A stretch of DNA of 64,000 bases, from positions 1 through 64,000 of the forward strand of contig BTTE01000001.1 of assembly GCA_036244975.1 (NCBI GenBank), read 5' to 3'. This stretch comes from Sulfidibacterium sp036244975 (GTDB lineage Bacteria > Bacteroidota > Bacteroidia > Bacteroidales > F082). Positions within the stretch are counted from its first letter, which is position 1. The number at the start of each line of letters is the position of its first letter. Shown one piece after another: positions 59,294 through 64,000 of the stretch. Below the pieces are notes generated by a model. That model saw only the letters and a list, made by a program, of their open reading frames with translations. It did not search any database and was not told the origin of the DNA. A program made the translations under genes and the position numbers.

Positions 59294-60877
59294 ATGGCAG
59301 ACATCAAACCGGCTGAAATATCAGCTATACTGCGACAGGAACTGGCAGGCTTTGAATCGGAAGCCACGCTCGAAGAAATAGGAACCGTTCTTATGATTGG
59401 CGACGGAATTGCCCGTGTTTACGGCCTTTCCAATGCCGAGCAGGGCGAATTGGTCGAATTTGAGAAAAACGGCCTTATGGGTCTTGTTCAAAACCTCGAA
59501 GAAGACAATGTGGGTGTTGTGCTGCTCGGCGATGCTAAAGACATTAACGAAGGCGACAAAGTGAAGCGTACCGGAAGAATTGCTTCCATAAAGGTGGGCG
59601 AAGGCCTTCTCGGCCGTGTGATTAACACCATTGGAGAGCCTATTGACGGCAAAGGTCCCGTAGAAGGCGAACTTTTTGAAATGCCGCTGGAGCGCAAAGC
59701 CCCGGGTGTTATCTATCGCCAACCCGTAAACGAGCCGCTGCAAACCGGTATCAAAGCTATCGATGCCATGATTCCCATTGGTCGCGGTCAGCGTGAGCTG
59801 ATTATCGGTGACCGTCAGACCGGGAAAACAGCCATTGCCATTGATACCATTATCAACCAGAAAGAGTTTTATAAAAAAAGAGAACCTGTTTTCTGTATTT
59901 ATGTTGCCTCCGGACAAAAAGGTTCTACGGTAGCACAGATTCAGAAAACGCTCGAAGAGCATGGCGCTATGGCTTATACGGTGATTGTCTCGGCAACCGC
60001 TTCCGACCCGGCAGCCATGCAGTTTTATGCCCCTTTTGCCGGTGCCGCCATTGGAGAGTTCTTCCGCGATACGGGCCGCCCGGCTTTGATCGTGTATGAC
60101 GACCTTTCAAAACAGGCTGTGGCTTACCGCGAAGTTTCCCTGCTGCTGCGTCGTCCCCCGGGACGTGAAGCTTATCCGGGTGATGTGTTTTATCTCCACT
60201 CCCGTTTGCTGGAGCGGGCTGCTAAAATCATCGACTCCGATGCAATTGCAAAAAAAATGAATAACATTCCCGAAAGTATCAAACATCTCGTGAAGGGAGG
60301 AGGCTCTCTCACCGCTTTGCCTATCATTGAGACACAGGCCGGCGACGTTTCCGCCTATATCCCGACAAATGTAATTTCCATTACCGATGGTCAGATTTTC
60401 TTAGAAACCGCCCTGTTTAATGCCGGCATTCGCCCTGCTATTAACGTGGGTATTTCTGTGTCGCGCGTGGGTGGTTCGGCACAAATTAAATCCATGAAAA
60501 AGGTTGCCGGCACGCTAAAACTCGACCAGGCACAGTTTCGTGAGCTGGAAGCTTTTTCCAAATTCGGTTCCGACCTCGATGCTGCTACACTCAGCGTGTT
60601 GGAAAAAGGTCGCCGCAACGTGGAGATTCTTAAACAGCTTCAGTATTCGCCTATGGCTGTACAAAATCAGATTGCCATTCTATTCTGTGGCGTCAACAAC
60701 CTGTTGCGGGATGTTCCTATCGAAAAAGTGCATGACTTTCAGGAAAATTATCTGAGCATTATGCAGGAAAAGTACAGCGATGTTTTGGATGAATTAAAAG
60801 ACGGCAAGCTAACCGATAAGGCTATCGAAATCATGAAGGAAGTAATTGCCGGTATTTCGGGGCGCTACAAAAAGTAA
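59294..60877 (+). CDS. atpA: F-type ATP synthase subunit alpha
   Basis: A 527-residue F1 subunit carrying the non-catalytic nucleotide sites. Walker A is GDRQTGKTAIA (near 172-182), Walker B is in PALIVYDDLSKQA, and the family signature PAINVGISVSRVG lies near 380. Beta-barrel N-terminal domain about 25-95 and helical C-terminal domain about 385-527. Full length. The partner beta subunit gene is not in this window. Confidence 0.98.
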   Translation: MADIKPAEISAILRQELAGFESEATLEEIGTVLMIGDGIARVYGLSNAEQGELVEFEKNGLMGLVQNLEEDNVGVVLLGDAKDINEGDKVKRTGRIASIKVGEGLLGRVINTIGEPIDGKGPVEGELFEMPLERKAPGVIYRQPVNEPLQTGIKAIDAMIPIGRGQRELIIGDRQTGKTAIAIDTIINQKEFYKKREPVFCIYVASGQKGSTVAQIQKTLEEHGAMAYTVIVSATASDPAAMQFYAPFAGAAIGEFFRDTGRPALIVYDDLSKQAVAYREVSLLLRRPPGREAYPGDVFYLHSRLLERAAKIIDSDAIAKKMNNIPESIKHLVKGGGSLTALPIIETQAGDVSAYIPTNVISITDGQIFLETALFNAGIRPAINVGISVSRVGGSAQIKSMKKVAGTLKLDQAQFRELEAFSKFGSDLDAATLSVLEKGRRNVEILKQLQYSPMAVQNQIAILFCGVNNLLRDVPIEKVHDFQENYLSIMQEKYSDVLDELKDGKLTDKAIEIMKEVIAGISGRYKK

Positions 60878-60897
60878 TCTTAACCTGAAAAAGTATT

Positions 60898-61788
60898 ATG
60901 GCTAACTTAAAAGAAGTCCGGATAAGAATAACTTCTGTAAAATCAACCATGCAGATTACCAGCGCCATGAAAATGGTGGCTGCAGCCAAATTGCGTAAAG
61001 CGCAAAATGCAGTTATCGCCATGAGGCCTTATGCAGCAAAATTACAGGAGATTATGCAGGATTTGAGCGCCAGCCTTGAAGATTCAAACGAGAACGTTTT
61101 TACAACTGCCCGACAACCTGAAAAAGTACTTTTCGTAACGATTACTTCCAACCGCGGATTGTGTGGCGCTTTTAATGTGAATGTAGTAAAGGAGGCCGTC
61201 CGGCAGATGGAAGAGCTGTTTTCGTTACAACAGGAAAAAGGAAATATTGGCTTTTTTTGTGTGGGGAAAAAAGGCGCTGATATTTTAAAATCCAGAGGCT
61301 ATGAGGTTGAAAAGAAAGAAACCGCTATTTTCGATAAGCTGAAGTTTGAAAATGTTGCCCCGCTTGCCGAAAAACTGATGCAGGAATATGCTGAGGGCAA
61401 ATATGATAAAATCATCCTGGTTTACAACCAGTTCAAAAATGCTGCCGTTCAGGTGCTGCAAACCGAGCAGTTTCTTCCGATTGTTGAATCTGCCGGAGAT
61501 AATGCCACCCAAAAAGAGCACAAACATGTGGATTATATTTTTGAGCCGGGCAAAAAAGAAATTATCACCGAACTGATTCCTAAATCATTAAAAATACAAT
61601 TTTATAAAGCTTTACTCGACAGTTTTGCTGCCGAACACGGCGCCCGGATGACAGCCATGCATCAGGCCACCGACAATGCCTCCGAATTGTTGAAGAATTT
61701 GAAGCTGACGTACAACAAAGCCCGCCAGGCCGCCATTACCAACGAAATCCTGGAAATTGTCAGCGGTGCGGAAGCGCTGAAAGGATAG
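60898..61788 (+). CDS. atpG: F-type ATP synthase subunit gamma
   Basis: A 296-residue central stalk subunit. The N-terminal helix begins ANLKEVRIRITSVKSTMQITSAMKMVAAAKLRKAQ (conserved core ITSAMKMVAAAKLRKAQ) and the C-terminal helix includes ARMTAMHQATDNASELLKNLKLTYNKARQAAIT (core MTAMHQATDNA), both typical of gamma. It rotates inside the alpha-beta ring. This is the last gene of the cluster; beta and epsilon do not follow. Confidence 0.97.
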   Translation: MANLKEVRIRITSVKSTMQITSAMKMVAAAKLRKAQNAVIAMRPYAAKLQEIMQDLSASLEDSNENVFTTARQPEKVLFVTITSNRGLCGAFNVNVVKEAVRQMEELFSLQQEKGNIGFFCVGKKGADILKSRGYEVEKKETAIFDKLKFENVAPLAEKLMQEYAEGKYDKIILVYNQFKNAAVQVLQTEQFLPIVESAGDNATQKEHKHVDYIFEPGKKEIITELIPKSLKIQFYKALLDSFAAEHGARMTAMHQATDNASELLKNLKLTYNKARQAAITNEILEIVSGAEALKG

Positions 61789-62199
61789 GATATAAAGATT
61801 GCCATCGTCTCAGGCAAGGCAATCTGTTTTATTCACGACCCGGCCACGCTACAGAGATTGCTTCGGCTGTAAGGCTATTATCGCTTATAGAAACTTATTG
61901 GGATTATGGTTGCTTTACAAGCCTACTCTGCAGCCTCGCAAAGACGGGACTTTGTAATTATGCCCGTCATTGCGATGAGCCTTGTGCAGGCTTCACACGC
62001 CAAAATGGTCTTTCAATGGATAAACATTCCGGGACGACGTGTTCGCAAAGACGGGATTTTGTACTTCCGCCGGTTGTCCCTTTGCTGGTTCAGTCGCCCC
62101 CTGAGCAGACTTCCAATTAAAGTCCGCCGTTTTTGCATTTTCGGGATAACGGCATTATATTTGCTAAAAATCACGTATCCGAAAGTAACCACCTTCATC
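61789..62199. other. Repeat-containing intergenic region after atpG
   Basis: 411 bases without a convincing gene. It contains dispersed-repeat copy B (61990-62056), a second related tract (about 61934-61972, sharing CGCAAAGACGGGA and TTTGTA with it), and AGATTGCTTCGGCT-like fragments at about 61854-61868, similar to repeats seen near 45030. A start-proximal promoter for the next gene is not evident. Confidence 0.55.
61990..62056 (+). repeat. Dispersed intergenic repeat, copy B
   Basis: Matches copy A at 44974-45042 in inverse orientation (shared core GGTCTTTCAATGGATA, ACATTCCGGG and TTCGCAAA). The two copies flank about 17 kb containing the proton ATPase, Ktr system, enolase and ATP synthase genes. 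Confidence 0.75.
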
Positions 62200-64000
62200 A
62201 TGAAAAAACAATGGGTAAGTTGGGTAAGCATAAGTATGCTCGTGCTGCTACTGGTGTCGTGGCAGGGACAGCCAAAGACCGGAAATTATGACAATCTCTG
62301 GAAAAGAGTCCGGCAGTATTCCCAAAAAGATCTTCCGAAGTCCGCTTTGAAAACAGTGGAACTGATTTACACAAAAGCCAACGCCGAAGGCAACGAAAGC
62401 CAGGTATTGAAAACCCTGATTTACCGCATTGGCCTGCAAAGTACTTTTCAGGAAGACTTCCGGCTGAAAAGTATTCGCGAATTTGAAAAGGAGGTGAAAA
62501 CCGCCACGCAGGTGGAGAAACCTTTGCTCTATTCCCTGCTCGGACAGTTGTATCAAGGCTATTTCGACAGCCACTTCAATAAAATCCTGAACCGGAAAAC
62601 ATCGGCTTTCTCCGGCGATACTTCTTTGGAAACGCTGAATGCACGGCAATGGAACCGGAAAATAAGTCATGCTTATCTCGCTTCGGTGTCGCCGGCCAGG
62701 GTACTTAGCCGGGTTCGTCTCTCCGGTTTTTCCGCTATTTTGCAAAATGATAGCAGTGCTTTGGCATTGTGGCCGACCCTTTACGACCTGTTGGCAAACA
62801 GGGCAATAGATTATTTTTCTTCGGGCGATGCACAAAGATGGCTTCCAAAAAGTACAATTACTTTGGATACCGGTTTTTTAGCTCCTGCCGCCAATTTTAT
62901 CAAGTTGGATTTCCCCGGTGACAGCACGTCCGTAACAGGTAATGTGCTGGTGTTGTTTCAGCATTTGCTGCGTTTGCACAAAGCACAAAATCACCCGGCT
63001 GCTTTTGTGGATGCCGATTTGAAGCGGCTGGCTTTTGTGAATTCGCAGCTACCGGATAATTATGCCAACGGTCTGGCATACTCCCATACGTTGGAGAAAC
63101 TGCTGCAACAGTTTCAAAACAAGGAAGCTTCCGTCCGTATTGCCGACCGGCTTGCTCATATCTACCGGGCGCTTTCTTCGCACAACAAAAGTCCGGTAAA
63201 CTATCTGCTCAAAGCGGAAGAGACCTGCAAAAGAGTGTTGAAAGCCTTTCCCACTGCTCCTTTTGCCAACAATTGTAAAAATACCATTACACAGATCAAT
63301 AAGCGGGCATTCCGTATGAAAATGCAGCAGGCATTGCTGCCGGATAAGCCGTTTCTATCCCTGATAACTTATAAAAACAGCGCTAAACTTTATTTTCGTG
63401 TGGTAAAAATTTCACCGGATGTTGAAAATCCTTCCGCAGGTGAAAACCTCAGTCACCAGATGAAAGAATCCCTGCAAAAGCCCGCTTTTAAAAAGTGGGA
63501 ACAGTCGTTTCCGTTTGCCGATGACCACCGGATGCACACAGCGGAAATTGCCATGCCGGGGCTTCCTTTGGGGACGTATGTGATTTTTGTTTCGGACAAT
63601 CCCCGGTTTTCCAAAGAAAGCACGGTGCTTTATCAGCAAATCCAGGTTACGCGGATGGCATTGCTTTCGCAAAAAAATAACAGCGCACAGGCGTTGGATA
63701 TTTACCTTCTTGACAGAGCCGGCGGAACCCCGGTTTCCGGCGCTACTATCAAAGTTTTTGGCCGTTCGTACGACTACCGTGCAAGGGAACAGCAGATAAC
63801 GCCGCTCGGCAACTATTCTTCGGATGCTGATGGGTTTCTTCAAATCCCGCTGAAAAACGACCGTGAATTCAACGGCTTTATTCTGAAAGCTTACAAAGGA
63901 GCAGACACCACTTTCGTCAACACGTTTGCCCGTTTTTACGGTTCACTTTACGTAGAAAAGCCTGTCCTGCATACATATCTTTTTACTGACCGTGCCATTT
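62200..64000 (+). CDS. Large alpha-2-macroglobulin-like protein, 5' part (runs off window)
   Basis: The frame opens at ATG 62200 and stays open to the window end (600 complete codons). An N-terminal hydrophobic segment (about 5-22, WVSWVSISMLVLLLVSW) serves as signal or membrane anchor. Residues about 25-380 are helical; then a beta-rich part follows with SAKLYFRVVKIS (MG-like) and VSGATIKVFGRSYDYR, a Cna/MG2-type domain near 510-570. This layout matches the large Bacteroidota alpha-2-macroglobulin family proteins (often near 2000 residues), thought to trap proteases in the periplasm. The thioester region, if any, lies beyond the window. Confidence 0.75.
   Translation, partial: MKKQWVSWVSISMLVLLLVSWQGQPKTGNYDNLWKRVRQYSQKDLPKSALKTVELIYTKANAEGNESQVLKTLIYRIGLQSTFQEDFRLKSIREFEKEVKTATQVEKPLLYSLLGQLYQGYFDSHFNKILNRKTSAFSGDTSLETLNARQWNRKISHAYLASVSPARVLSRVRLSGFSAILQNDSSALALWPTLYDLLANRAIDYFSSGDAQRWLPKSTITLDTGFLAPAANFIKLDFPGDSTSVTGNVLVLFQHLLRLHKAQNHPAAFVDADLKRLAFVNSQLPDNYANGLAYSHTLEKLLQQFQNKEASVRIADRLAHIYRALSSHNKSPVNYLLKAEETCKRVLKAFPTAPFANNCKNTITQINKRAFRMKMQQALLPDKPFLSLITYKNSAKLYFRVVKISPDVENPSAGENLSHQMKESLQKPAFKKWEQSFPFADDHRMHTAEIAMPGLPLGTYVIFVSDNPRFSKESTVLYQQIQVTRMALLSQKNNSAQALDIYLLDRAGGTPVSGATIKVFGRSYDYRAREQQITPLGNYSSDADGFLQIPLKNDREFNGFILKAYKGADTTFVNTFARFYGSLYVEKPVLHTYLFTDRAI

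Noticed and set aside
62248..62835. 195-codon open frame on the minus strand
   Set aside because: Antisense to the macroglobulin-like gene, whose own frame is open for 600 codons.

Overview
The window is chromosomal DNA from a member of the Bacteroidota, most likely of the Bacteroidales. The evidence is a FecI-like sigma / FecR-like anti-sigma / TonB-dependent receptor trio, an MreB-C-D cluster behind purH, a coaX - outer membrane protein - TPR - lptC - CNNM - ppiD cluster, AtpA/AtpB types usual for this phylum, and many upstream regions carrying the Bacteroidota -7 element TAnnTTTG. Gene density is high. I see no prophage, CRISPR array, restriction system, transposase or rRNA.

Layout. 0-12 kb: the tail of a truncated gene, an M1 metallopeptidase, an NCS2 purine permease, a lipoprotein, the sigma/anti-sigma/TonB-receptor operon, a membrane acyltransferase-like protein and a penicillin-acylase-family hydrolase. 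12.5-17.2 kb: a translationally coupled xanthine dehydrogenase operon (small subunit, molybdopterin subunit, XdhC). 17.3-25 kb, minus strand: an envelope biogenesis cluster (PpiD-like chaperone, CNNM/HlyC protein, LptC, TPR protein, outer membrane protein, CoaX). 25.2-25.7 kb: tRNA-Phe and tRNA-Gln, with a decayed duplicate of the tRNA-Gln 3' end. 25.7-37 kb: AsnS, an iron alcohol dehydrogenase, rubrerythrin, a cysteine-free Fur-family regulator with its operator, RuvB, MreD/C/B, PurH, an ABC permease and Apt.

37-53.5 kb is the most distinctive part. It is a long run of ion transport genes: two tandem ClC proteins, a plasma-membrane-type (P3A) proton ATPase with an uncharacterised 158-residue partner gene, KtrB/KtrA potassium uptake and a cation-chloride-cotransporter-like permease. 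An FG-GAP protein, an MltF-like transglycosylase and a divergent flavodoxin are interspersed. Together these could set K+, Cl- and proton balance, hence turgor and pH. This is an inference from co-location.

53.8-64 kb: enolase, two small lipoproteins, the F-type ATP synthase genes atpBEFHAG (atpD and atpC are not here), and the start of a large alpha-2-macroglobulin-like protein cut by the window end.

Non-coding highlights are a 163-bp MITE-like inverted repeat between rubrerythrin and the Fur-family gene, a perfect 7-1-7 palindrome just upstream of that regulator, a stable hairpin between atpE and atpF, and dispersed repeats including an inverted pair flanking about 17 kb. No gene cluster here can be called a wholly new system from sequence alone. 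The best leads are the ion-transport island with its unknown 158-residue protein and the structured intergenic elements.
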